The position numbers were made by a program, and so were the translations under genes. Below the pieces are notes generated by a model. That model had not been told where the DNA came from and searched no databases. It saw only the letters and a program-made list of their open reading frames with translations. Below are positions 25,325-33,972 of a stretch of 64,000 bases of DNA, piece after piece. Source of the stretch: Laspinema sp. D2d (GTDB lineage Bacteria > Cyanobacteriota > Cyanobacteriia > Cyanobacteriales > Laspinemataceae); contig NZ_JAMXFC010000009.1 of assembly GCF_025370755.1 (NCBI RefSeq), positions 98,967-162,966 of the forward strand, in the 5' to 3' direction. Each line of letters opens with the position of its first letter. Position 1 is the stretch's first letter.

Positions 25325-27219
25325 ATTACGCTTTAGGTGAATTAAGTAAACCCCGGGTATCCCAAAACGATCGCCCGAATATTTTGGTGGTGGACGATAC
25401 TCCCGATAACGTGCGCCTGTTGTCCTCTGTATTGACTGATAATGGCTATCGAGTTTGTAAAGCCTTGAAGGGAGACATGGCTTTAACCGTCTGTAAAAAT
25501 ACCTTGCCTGATTTAATCCTTCTGGATGTCATGATGCCAGGGATGGATGGTTATGAGGTGTGCAAATGCTTGAAGCAACAGGAAACCACTCGCCAAATTC
25601 CCGTAATTTTTTTAAGTGCCTTAAATGAGGTAGAAGATAAAGTCAAAGCCTTTGAAGTAGGAGGGGTTGATTATATTTCCAAACCCTTCCAAGAGGCAGA
25701 GGTTTTATCCCGAGTTCAAACTCATTTACAGATCCGCCAACTCCAGATTAATCTTCAAGAAAAAAATCTTTGTTTAGAACAAAAAATTAAAGAACATCAA
25801 CACGCTCAACGCTCTTTGGAAATCACTGAAGCCAAAAATTTGGCGTTGGTCAATGCCATTCCTGATGTGATGTTTCGGATTGGTGAGGATGGATTCTTCT
25901 TGGATTATCGGAGTCCCTCTTTAAGGGGTCCTGATGAAATGATAGATAGTCTCGGGAATCCATCCAGTAATACTGTCCAAAAGAGTCAGGATTTTACTCA
26001 GAATATTTTTCCCATTTCTGAATCGTTAGCCACTGCTTCGAGTTTTGTGGGCCAGCATATTAATGAAGTTTTATCCGATGATTTAGCCATTTGGATTATG
26101 CATTATGTGCAGCAAACTCTCCTGACTTCAGAACTCCAGCTTGGGGAATATATTCAACGGGATAAAAACCTCGATCGCTGGGTTTCTTATGAGGTGCGCT
26201 ATGTCAAAAGTGGCCCATCAGAGGTGCTGGCGATCGCCCGGGATATTTCCTCTCGCAAACAGGCTGATGCTGCTCGACTCCAAGCTGAAGCTATTATGCG
26301 CCATCAAAAGCAAAAAATTGAACAAGCCTTAAAAGAGCTTCAAGAAGCTCAAGTCCAATTGGTTCAAAATGAAAAAATGGTGGGCTTAGGTCAATTAGTC
26401 GCGGGAATTGCCCATGAAATTAATAATCCGGTTAATTTTATTTATGGGAATATCTCTCATGTTCAAAATGCCCTCTCTAGTTTAGTCAATCTTTTGGAAG
26501 TTTATCAACAAGAACATCCCCCCAATGCCCGAGTGCAAGAAATAATGGAGGAGTTAGATTTTGATTTTTTAGCCGATGATTTAAGAAAAATGATGACTTC
26601 AATTGCTGCGGGAGCAAACCGCATCAATCAAATTGTTTTATCTTTGCGGAAGTTTTCCCTCATGGATGAAGCAGGCGTTAAAAAAGTTGATATTCATGAA
26701 AATTTGGACACCACCCTAATTTTATTGAAACATCGCTTAACAATATCGGATAACCAAGAGATTGAATTAATTAAAAACTATGGAAACATTCCGCCGATTC
26801 TCTGTTATCCGGGCGAACTGAACCAAGTGTTTTTTAATCTTTTAAATAATGCTATTGATGTTTTAAGCGATATCTTACCCGATCGCCTCAAGGCTCAGGA
26901 AGTCAATCCCCAACTGCCTGAGTTCGTGCCTTCCATTCGGATTTCTACAGGGTTAACCGATCGCCAAACCCTGTTGATTCGGATCAAAGATAATGGTCCC
27001 GGAATCAGTGAATCGGGGCGATCGCGCTTATTTGACCCCTTCTTTACCACCAAACCCGTGGGTAAAGGGAGGGGATTGGGACTCTCCATTAGTTACCAGA
27101 TAGTCGTCCAAAAACATGGAGGACAACTCTCCTGTAATTCCACCCCAGAAGAAGGCGCAGAGTTCGTCATTGAACTCCCCCTGGTGCAATCCACCGCCGA
27201 CCCCGGGAGCCTTCCCTAA
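25321..27219 (+). CDS. REC-PAS histidine kinase coupled to the giant kinase
   Basis: 632 residues. The ATG overlaps the stop of the upstream kinase (ATGA), with GGAGGAGG just before it. An N-terminal receiver (res. 15-140, Asp69 in LLDVMMPGMDG) is followed by a coiled coil, a degenerate PAS (about 178-325), a second coiled coil and a HisKA with His365 in GIAHEINNPVNF. This is the HEINNP subtype, common in cyanobacterial kinases with stand-alone receivers. HATPase motifs are NLLNNAIDVL, DNGPGI and GRGLGLSIS. The likely flow is that the giant kinase phosphorylates, or is phosphorylated with, the receiver here, which then sets the activity of this kinase. The final response regulator is not in the operon. 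Confidence 0.93.
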   Translation: MNYALGELSKPRVSQNDRPNILVVDDTPDNVRLLSSVLTDNGYRVCKALKGDMALTVCKNTLPDLILLDVMMPGMDGYEVCKCLKQQETTRQIPVIFLSALNEVEDKVKAFEVGGVDYISKPFQEAEVLSRVQTHLQIRQLQINLQEKNLCLEQKIKEHQHAQRSLEITEAKNLALVNAIPDVMFRIGEDGFFLDYRSPSLRGPDEMIDSLGNPSSNTVQKSQDFTQNIFPISESLATASSFVGQHINEVLSDDLAIWIMHYVQQTLLTSELQLGEYIQRDKNLDRWVSYEVRYVKSGPSEVLAIARDISSRKQADAARLQAEAIMRHQKQKIEQALKELQEAQVQLVQNEKMVGLGQLVAGIAHEINNPVNFIYGNISHVQNALSSLVNLLEVYQQEHPPNARVQEIMEELDFDFLADDLRKMMTSIAAGANRINQIVLSLRKFSLMDEAGVKKVDIHENLDTTLILLKHRLTISDNQEIELIKNYGNIPPILCYPGELNQVFFNLLNNAIDVLSDILPDRLKAQEVNPQLPEFVPSIRISTGLTDRQTLLIRIKDNGPGISESGRSRLFDPFFTTKPVGKGRGLGLSISYQIVVQKHGGQLSCNSTPEEGAEFVIELPLVQSTADPGSLP

Positions 27220-27814
27220 CCCGCGATCGCTGACGAAATCGAAAAGAGCGCTCCCCCTGTGGGAACTTTTTACCGGAGACAGTTTCAGATATTCAATCCC
27301 CCTAACGGTTACGGCTTTCCTCCCAGGGGTCCATCGATACCCCTGGGGAGACTCTCTAATCTGACGGCAATCCCTTTCATGTCATGATTTTTTCATTTTT
27401 GAGTCAAAAAATCGTTTTAGCCGTCATCCTCCCCTCGAATTCAGCCGATTCTAGGCTTTAGGCCCTCCAGAGATAACTCCATTGTCACATCGGTCAAATG
27501 ACTCGCATCACATCATCTGGATAGGGTTTAATTCATAATAGAAGCATTTATGGAAACCTCAAAACAATTAGCGGATTGGGTGTCACCTTAAACCCTAAGT
27601 AAACCAGCCCATTTCGATGCCGAAATCCACCTGGGCAATGAGTGGGTTTCACCCCTCAGTTCTCAAGGCAGGACGTCGCTCCAACCTCCAACTCCAATCC
27701 AGAGGGAAAGGCGATACACCCCCAATTCTGGGGGGGTCCGATCTTATAAAGCCCTCTGAGTGGTCAAGAAACCTGCCCCAACTTTAAGACTTAGTTTGAT
27801 TGAGAAGACGGAAG
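27220..27814. other. intergenic region
   Basis: 595 bases without a credible gene. An inverted repeat at 27322-27347 (CCCAGGGGT / ACCCCTGGG, 8-base loop) may end the kinase operon, although no T-run follows. The rest is the leader of the HD-domain gene. Confidence 0.5.
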
Positions 27815-28669
27815 ATGTTTAATTCAACAGCACTACTCATTGAAGCTTTCGTAGACCGCCTGCAAGAAGGCTACCATCGGACTTACGGAGGATATAAACC
27901 GGATTACGCAGAAATCCTAGCTTGGGCCGGTGGTATGGCATTAGAAAATATTGCCAACAGTGATGCCCTGTATCACAACGTAGAGCATACCATTTTGGTC
28001 ACCTTAGTTGGGCAAGAAATCTTGCGCGGTAAACATATTCGAGAAGGGGGCGTATCCTGCGAAGATTGGCTACATTTCATCATTTCCTTGCTGTGTCATG
28101 ATATTGGCTATGTGAAGGGAGTCTGTCGCCAAGATGAAGATAGTAAACGACTCTATGCCACCGGCAGAGATGGGCTGAAAGTCCCCATTCCCTTTGGCTC
28201 TACGGATGCCAGTTTAACCCCCTATCATGTTGATCGCGGTAAACTTTTCATCTCCGAACGGTTCGGAGGTCATCGCCTCATTGATGCAGAAGTCATTAAA
28301 CGGAATATCGAACTCACTCGCTTTCCCGTTCCCGCCGATGAAGATCATAAAGATACTTTTAATTATGCGGGAATGGTTAGGGCGGCAGATCTCATCGGTC
28401 AATTAAGTGATCCCCGCTACTTGCAAAAAATTGCAGCATTATTTTATGAGTTTGATGAAACTGGGGCGAATAAAAAGCTCAACTACCGCCATCCGGGAGA
28501 CCTCCGCCGGAACTATCCCAAATTCTACTGGCATGGCGTTTTCCCCTTTATTACTCAAGCGCTGGCTTACTTGAATTTGACCCAACAAGGTAAACAAATC
28601 GTCGCTAACCTCTATGCCAATGTCTTCAAAATAGAACATGAAGACCAGCAGCTTTCTGAGGTTGCCTAA
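27815..28669 (+). CDS. HD-domain metal-dependent phosphohydrolase, PDE-like
   Basis: 284 residues from the ATG at 27815, with GGAAG close upstream; a TTG five codons earlier is less likely. Metal ligands are visible: His54 and His58 in LYHNVEHTILV and His95-Asp96 in LLCHDIGYVKG. The YHNxxH and CHDxGY pattern is that of class I cyclic-nucleotide phosphodiesterases as well as of HD enzymes generally. The region after the HD core (GSTDASLTPYHVDRGKLFISERF, then RAADLIGQLSDPRYL) completes the domain. A cyclic nucleotide or other phosphoester in the cytosol is the likely substrate. It is a single-gene unit ending at a bidirectional terminator shared with pilL. Confidence 0.85.
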   Translation: MFNSTALLIEAFVDRLQEGYHRTYGGYKPDYAEILAWAGGMALENIANSDALYHNVEHTILVTLVGQEILRGKHIREGGVSCEDWLHFIISLLCHDIGYVKGVCRQDEDSKRLYATGRDGLKVPIPFGSTDASLTPYHVDRGKLFISERFGGHRLIDAEVIKRNIELTRFPVPADEDHKDTFNYAGMVRAADLIGQLSDPRYLQKIAALFYEFDETGANKKLNYRHPGDLRRNYPKFYWHGVFPFITQALAYLNLTQQGKQIVANLYANVFKIEHEDQQLSEVA

Positions 28670-28710
28670 ACCCCACGGGCGATCGCCTGCAACCTGAGCC
28701 CAAATCCTCT

Positions 28711-28785
28711 GGAATTCGGTTGTTTTAAGTCTGTAAAAACCCACACCTTCAAGGGTGCGGGTTTTTATTAGGACAACCGGATTCC
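28711..28785. repeat. dispersed inverted-repeat element, copy 2, containing a terminator
   Basis: GGAATTCGGTTGT at 28711-28723 and ACAACCGGATTCC at 28773-28785 match 12 of 13 as terminal inverted repeats. A strong hairpin lies inside (28735-28766). The termini match the element at 13623-13733, indicating a small mobile or once-mobile repeat family that brings its own terminator. Confidence 0.6.
28735..28766. terminator. bidirectional intrinsic terminator
   Basis: AAAAACCCACACC (28735-28747) pairs with GGTGCGGGTTTTT (28754-28766) at 12 of 13 positions, loop TTCAAG. A and T runs flank the stem, so it fits both the HD gene and the convergent pilL. Confidence 0.8.
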
Positions 28786-28872
28786 ATATCACAAACTTAA
28801 GAAAATTTCCCTCCTATCAAAAGGGCGATCGCCATCAAGCGATCGCCCTTTTGACTTCCCATGAAATTAAGG

Positions 28873-31800
28873 CTATACCCCAGCCTCCGCCTTCAGGGAG
28901 ACTAGCTTTTCACCTTTCAGCATTCGTCCGGCAGCTTCCAGTAACGATTCCTCCAAATAGGGTTTGGTGAAATAGCCACTAGCTCCCATTTGAATTGCCA
29001 TTTGCCGGTGTTTGTCTGCACCGCGAGAGGTAAGCATCGCGATCGGTAGAGTGGTAAGTTGGGGATCCTTCTGCATTCGCGAGAGCAGTTCCAACCCATC
29101 CATCCGGGGCATTTCAATATCGCAGAAGACCAAATCGCAGGGGAGGCCCGATCGCATTTTTTCCCAAGCTTCTTGACCATCCCGGGCCTGTTCCACCCGG
29201 TATCCCGCCTTATTAAAGGTCATGGACAACAGTTCACGGACCGTAATTGAATCATCCACAATCAGCACTGTCGGGTCAATCACCGGCTCCAGTTCAGGTT
29301 CAGGCTGAATCCGGTTACCCAGGGCATCCTCCCAGAGAGTGCCGGTGCCTTCGCGCCGTAAACGTCCAGCAGCCAGATCGAGCAACTCTAAAACGTCGGC
29401 GATCGCCACAATGCGACCATCCCCCATCACCGTTGCACCGGCAACTCCCACGGGCTTGGGTACAGGTCCTTCGAGTTGTTTAATGACGATTTCCTGTTCC
29501 CCTAACACCTGATCCACCTGAAGCGCCAGGAAGTTACCCGCAGAGCGCAGGACCACCACGGAAATGATATCCTCTTCGGGATTGGCCCCATACACCACCC
29601 CACGACCCAGGTGGCGATTATAAACCAACAGTTCGCGCAGGTGACGGAAAGGCAACATCGTATCCCGCCAGGGAATAAACGTCTGACCATCGTCCTGGGT
29701 TTTAATCCGATCGCGGGGGACATCGATCATATCTTCCACCCCATCCATTGGGAAGGCAATCCGGGCGCGATCGCTAATACAGCACAGGGCCTTAGAGATA
29801 CTCAACGTCAGGGGCAAACGAATCGTAAAGGTCGTCCCCTTGCCTAGGGTTGAATCAATCGTCACCACCCCGCGAATCGCGCTCAAGCAGGTCCGAACCA
29901 CATCCATTCCGACCCCGCGACCCGCCAAATCATCCGCTTGATCCCGGGTACTAAATCCAGGCATAAACAGTAAATCATAGACATCCAACCGGGTCATAAT
30001 CTTCGCCACTTCCGGAGAAATCAGCCCCCGTTGTAATGCCTTAGCTTTCACTTTTTCCGAATCAATCCCCGCGCCATCATCGGAGACTGAAATCACCGTT
30101 TGGTTCCCTTGGTGGAACGCCCGCACGACGATCCGCCCGACCGGAGGTTTACCCTTTTTCCGGCGCTCTTCCGGGGTTTCCACCCCATGAGCCAGAGCAT
30201 TGTTAACCAAATGGGTCATCGGATCGGAGAGTTGCTCCAGAATCATCTTATCGATCAGGGTTTCGCGACCCTCAACCTGAAGCTCCACCTGTTTGCCAAA
30301 CTTAATCGCATTGTCGCGGACCCCACGCGGGAGGCGATCGGCAGTTTGAGCAAAAGGCACCATGCGCGATCGCGTCAGGCCCTCTTGTAACTGAGTCGTC
30401 ACCTGGCGCAGTTGGCGGGTCACCTGTTCCGTTTCATCTACCAAAAATTCAATATCTGAAGCTGATTCCCGGACCCGAACAATCAGTTCTAAAATATCTT
30501 GGGACAGACTATGAAACGGCGTGAACCGATCCATTTCCAGGGCGCTCCAATCCGACCCATTATTGCCTTGGTCCTTATGGCTGTTACTGTTCCCCACCAT
30601 AAAGTGGTAGTTTTGTCGCGAAGCCAGCAGAGAAATCTCCAGGAGCGATCGCTCGTACAAATCCTGCATCCGCTGCCCGACATCCGTAAGCTGAGAGACC
30701 TGATGCAGCAAATTATCCAAAAACTGCCGCATACGTTCTTGATTCTGCTCGATGCTATTGCGATTAACAACCAGTTCCCCCACCAGATTACTCAGGTTGT
30801 CTAATTGTCGCACCGGGACCCGCATCGTTTGCTCAAAGCCCCCACGCCGAGGGGTTCTCCCCCCGGAGTCATGGGAGCCTGTACCTGGAGTTTCAATCAA
30901 TTTCGTCAGGGTCGCCCAATCATCGGAAGCCGTGGTATCTACATCCGATGGGGGGAAGCTGGATGAGGATGTTGCAGAATTGGCATTTGCCGCCAATGCA
31001 GCGGGAGCCGTGGAAGGGCTGGTTGTTCCTGGCTTCTGACTACTCACCGGGTTTAACAGGAGTTCTAACTCCTCAAAACTCGCTTTGAGCGGCCCCATTG
31101 CTAACAAATAGTCCAATTCCGTAAAAACATCGGATCCCTGGGTCAGTTTGGGTTCCGGAGGCAAGTCAAGGCGCTCTCGGATGGGGGCGGATATGGCAAC
31201 AGGCGGGACTTGGCCCGAGTCACTCATCAGCGAGACGGATTGATTGTCCCCAAACAAGGCATCAAAGTCTAAATTAGCCTCTGGAGACGAAGAAAATCCA
31301 GACCCTGAAGGAGTTGCCTTGGATGAACCTTGCGGGGGTGGGGCGGTTTGGTTGACATCCAGATTGGGCGATCGCCCCGTCGGTTCATCAAACAGCGACT
31401 CTAAGTTTTGATAAAAATCACTGGTGTCTTCCTTATCTTCCGAACTCTCCGGGTCCAGGTCCCAATTCCACTCCTCACCGTCGAGATTGTTGTTGTCATC
31501 CCCTGCCGCGAGTTCATCCCCAAATAGTTCAGAATCTAAAGACGACTCCGCCAGTAGGTCAAGCTCTGCGATCGGCGGGGACGGTTCATCATCAAACAGT
31601 CCATCTAAGGGTTCTAAGATATTGGACTGTGGCTCTAAATCGGTTTCCTCAAAGTCCAACCAAAACTCGTCGGACTGTTCAGCCCTAGGGGCCGGTTTTC
31701 CCGGCGCTACCGGCTCTTTCCGAGCTGGAATGGAGGGTGCGGTGTCGAGTTCAAATAAATCCGTCAAATCATCTTCGAGGGCTGCACTCTCCGAGGGGTC

Positions 31801-33597
31801 AGAGTCAAACCAATCCACGGATTCATCAGATGCGGTCAGATTCGAGGAAGCCTCCCCCTCCTCCGTTGTCTCTCCAAACAACTCGTTAAAATCTTCCTCA
31901 TCCACAGGGATTTCAGTTGCCAATTCCGGTTCAAACGGGTCGGATCCAGATGCTGGGCCACTTTCAAATCCATTGATTTCTAGCAAATCGTTAAACTCTG
32001 AATCGTCAGCGCTTTCTAGGGAGAACTCCGTATCCGGTTCCGGGGGGGTGATTTCCTGGCCCAAATCTAGGGCCTCATCATCCCACATTTGCTCCCAATC
32101 ATCCGGTTCTTTGAGTTCTTCTGTAGCAACTTCCTCAAACAAATCGCCCAAGTCATCTAGTTTTTGACTGGAGGACTTGAGGGGTGTTCCGGGGGAGGGA
32201 CTGCGCAGCGGTTCGCTGATGCTGCTATCCTCCATCTCCACAAATCCCTCCAGTCCGAATAAGTTGCCTAAATCCTCTTCTTCATTTTCCGGACTCCTCA
32301 TTTCAGTGCGATTGCCGGAAGGGGGTTCAAATAATAAATCGTCAAAATCATCAGAATTAGAGAAGAGTTCGCCAGGGTCCGGGGGTAGAGTTTCCCGGGT
32401 CCCTTCTCCAGGAGTTGCTTCTTCTGAGACTTCTTCTCCTTCCCAGTTTTCATCAAAGTAGGAACTCTCCCCTTCAAATAAGTCTGCTAGAGTGTTGAGT
32501 TCCGCTGCACCTACTTCCGGGCCACTATTATAAGTGGGTTTGGCAGCCCGTTTATCTTCAGCCCAAGTCTGGGTGTTTTCTGAATCATGATTTTTGTTTT
32601 TTGTAGAGTCGCGCCCTTCAAAGCGACGTTGATTTTGATTGGAGTTTGACGAGTTATTAGACATAGGATTAAATTTTGAGTTTGTATGAGTCGTTTCCGA
32701 TCGGGTTTTGGGGGCTGATGAAGTGGTGGGTTGTGGTTGAGGGCGTAGCAGTCTTTCGAGTTCTGGACTGACTGTAATGGCTTCTGCGTGACCACTGAGA
32801 ACCTGTTCTCTGGCCTTTTGGATTTCTTTGATAAGAATAGGGGCAAGCACCCGATAGCTATGTTCTGGATGAGCGATCGCTGTGGCTACCTGCGCAATTA
32901 AATGACACCATAATTTTAAATCGAATTGCTCTCCGGCTCGTATCCATTGGCGGCAAATTTCTTGCATCCGTTGTTGTCGTTCAGGATTTTCTCCCTGCTT
33001 CAACAGATGCACCATTTCTTGCAACAGCCGAGACACGTCACTTTTAAAAATGAGTTGTTTGGCACTGTCTTCTTCGGTGACTCGGTGCTTGGGCGGACTC
33101 TGGAGGCGGGTGAGTTCGCCCTCCATCTGGATTCTCTTCTGGGTGTGGGCCACGAAGGCCGATGGACTCTCGTAATCCTGGACAAGCTGGGCTAAATGCT
33201 CGTGAAGTTGAGCGATCGCCGGTTGGACTTCGGCACAAATCGCGGCTCCTTTTGCTTCGTCTAAGGGTCCAGGTATGCGGATTAAGGCGACAGTCTCCTG
33301 AAGCCCCCGAAACACTCTCAGAAATAGGGAGGAGAGCGTGGGGTCAACTTCAATTTTCACATCCTGAAGCACTTTAAATTCGTCTTCTAGTTTGTGAGCA
33401 ATTTTTTGAATCGCACCCAGTTCCAGCATTCCTGCCCCCCCTTTAACGGAGTGGGCCGCCCGAAAGAGTTCGGCGAGTACGGACGGATCTTGTACCGCGA
33501 TCGACAGATTTTGCAACCCTTGTTCTATTGTATTGAGGTGTTCTGTGGCCTCCTCAATAAAATAGCCCATGATTCGCGCTCGTTGTTCCGGCTGCAT
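28873..33597 (-). CDS. pilL: CheA-type hybrid histidine kinase PilL (HmpE) of the motility chemosensory system
   Basis: 1574 residues, about twice a standard CheA. An N-terminal Hpt domain has phospho-acceptor His49 in FRAAHSVKGGAGML. A second helical module (about 190-290) follows, then a Ser/Thr/Asp/Glu-rich disordered stretch (about 300-900) replacing the P2 domain. A dimerisation region (LDNLSNLVGELVVNRN), the ATPase domain (LVNNALAHGVETPEER, DDGAGID, GRGVGMDVV), a CheW-like domain (SKALCCISDRARIAFPM) and a C-terminal receiver with Asp1493 complete it. It should autophosphorylate under PilJ/PilI control and pass phosphate to PilG, PilH and its own receiver to steer type IV pili. About eleven Leu-Phe-acidic motifs recur in the disordered part. 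The last gene of the pil cluster. Confidence 0.93.
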   Translation of the reverse strand: MQPEQRARIMGYFIEEATEHLNTIEQGLQNLSIAVQDPSVLAELFRAAHSVKGGAGMLELGAIQKIAHKLEDEFKVLQDVKIEVDPTLSSLFLRVFRGLQETVALIRIPGPLDEAKGAAICAEVQPAIAQLHEHLAQLVQDYESPSAFVAHTQKRIQMEGELTRLQSPPKHRVTEEDSAKQLIFKSDVSRLLQEMVHLLKQGENPERQQRMQEICRQWIRAGEQFDLKLWCHLIAQVATAIAHPEHSYRVLAPILIKEIQKAREQVLSGHAEAITVSPELERLLRPQPQPTTSSAPKTRSETTHTNSKFNPMSNNSSNSNQNQRRFEGRDSTKNKNHDSENTQTWAEDKRAAKPTYNSGPEVGAAELNTLADLFEGESSYFDENWEGEEVSEEATPGEGTRETLPPDPGELFSNSDDFDDLLFEPPSGNRTEMRSPENEEEDLGNLFGLEGFVEMEDSSISEPLRSPSPGTPLKSSSQKLDDLGDLFEEVATEELKEPDDWEQMWDDEALDLGQEITPPEPDTEFSLESADDSEFNDLLEINGFESGPASGSDPFEPELATEIPVDEEDFNELFGETTEEGEASSNLTASDESVDWFDSDPSESAALEDDLTDLFELDTAPSIPARKEPVAPGKPAPRAEQSDEFWLDFEETDLEPQSNILEPLDGLFDDEPSPPIAELDLLAESSLDSELFGDELAAGDDNNNLDGEEWNWDLDPESSEDKEDTSDFYQNLESLFDEPTGRSPNLDVNQTAPPPQGSSKATPSGSGFSSSPEANLDFDALFGDNQSVSLMSDSGQVPPVAISAPIRERLDLPPEPKLTQGSDVFTELDYLLAMGPLKASFEELELLLNPVSSQKPGTTSPSTAPAALAANANSATSSSSFPPSDVDTTASDDWATLTKLIETPGTGSHDSGGRTPRRGGFEQTMRVPVRQLDNLSNLVGELVVNRNSIEQNQERMRQFLDNLLHQVSQLTDVGQRMQDLYERSLLEISLLASRQNYHFMVGNSNSHKDQGNNGSDWSALEMDRFTPFHSLSQDILELIVRVRESASDIEFLVDETEQVTRQLRQVTTQLQEGLTRSRMVPFAQTADRLPRGVRDNAIKFGKQVELQVEGRETLIDKMILEQLSDPMTHLVNNALAHGVETPEERRKKGKPPVGRIVVRAFHQGNQTVISVSDDGAGIDSEKVKAKALQRGLISPEVAKIMTRLDVYDLLFMPGFSTRDQADDLAGRGVGMDVVRTCLSAIRGVVTIDSTLGKGTTFTIRLPLTLSISKALCCISDRARIAFPMDGVEDMIDVPRDRIKTQDDGQTFIPWRDTMLPFRHLRELLVYNRHLGRGVVYGANPEEDIISVVVLRSAGNFLALQVDQVLGEQEIVIKQLEGPVPKPVGVAGATVMGDGRIVAIADVLELLDLAAGRLRREGTGTLWEDALGNRIQPEPELEPVIDPTVLIVDDSITVRELLSMTFNKAGYRVEQARDGQEAWEKMRSGLPCDLVFCDIEMPRMDGLELLSRMQKDPQLTTLPIAMLTSRGADKHRQMAIQMGASGYFTKPYLEESLLEAAGRMLKGEKLVSLKAEAGV

Positions 33598-33972
33598 AGC
33601 GGGTGTCCCATTCCTATTGATTAAACCAGGGTCTGATCGGCTTATTTAACGGAGTTTTATCCCCTTGTTTGGGTCCGGATGTTGCTGATGAGAACAGCCT
33701 CCGCCCGCTGAGAAGGGTTGTCGTCCGCCGATAACCCGACGTCTTTTCGGGGTTAAGGTCCGTTTCTGGCGATCGGTCCTTGATGAGTTTGACGACGGGT
33801 CACCTGGGATCAATGTACCCATTCCTACGGATTCCCTTATCAAAAGCCACGGCTGCCGGTGGTTGTCAACCCTTGTAGAGACGCCCTAGAGCATCTCTAC
33901 CCTCAACAACTCAGCCCCACACCCAGGCAGAGATTAAAACTCTCCCCTGTGGGTAAAAGCAGCTTGTAGACC
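33598..33972. other. intergenic gap between pilJ and pilL
   Basis: 375 bases, unusually long inside an apparent operon. It has no gene; the segment 33870-33960 has C-rich and G-rich arms but no clean terminator. An internal promoter for pilL is possible. Confidence 0.5.

Noticed and set aside
31424..32167. Long serine-rich frame on the plus strand opposite pilL
   Set aside because: It is the antisense of the acidic Asp/Glu/Ser region of PilL, where codon bias keeps the opposite frame open; it has no ribosome binding site or domain.
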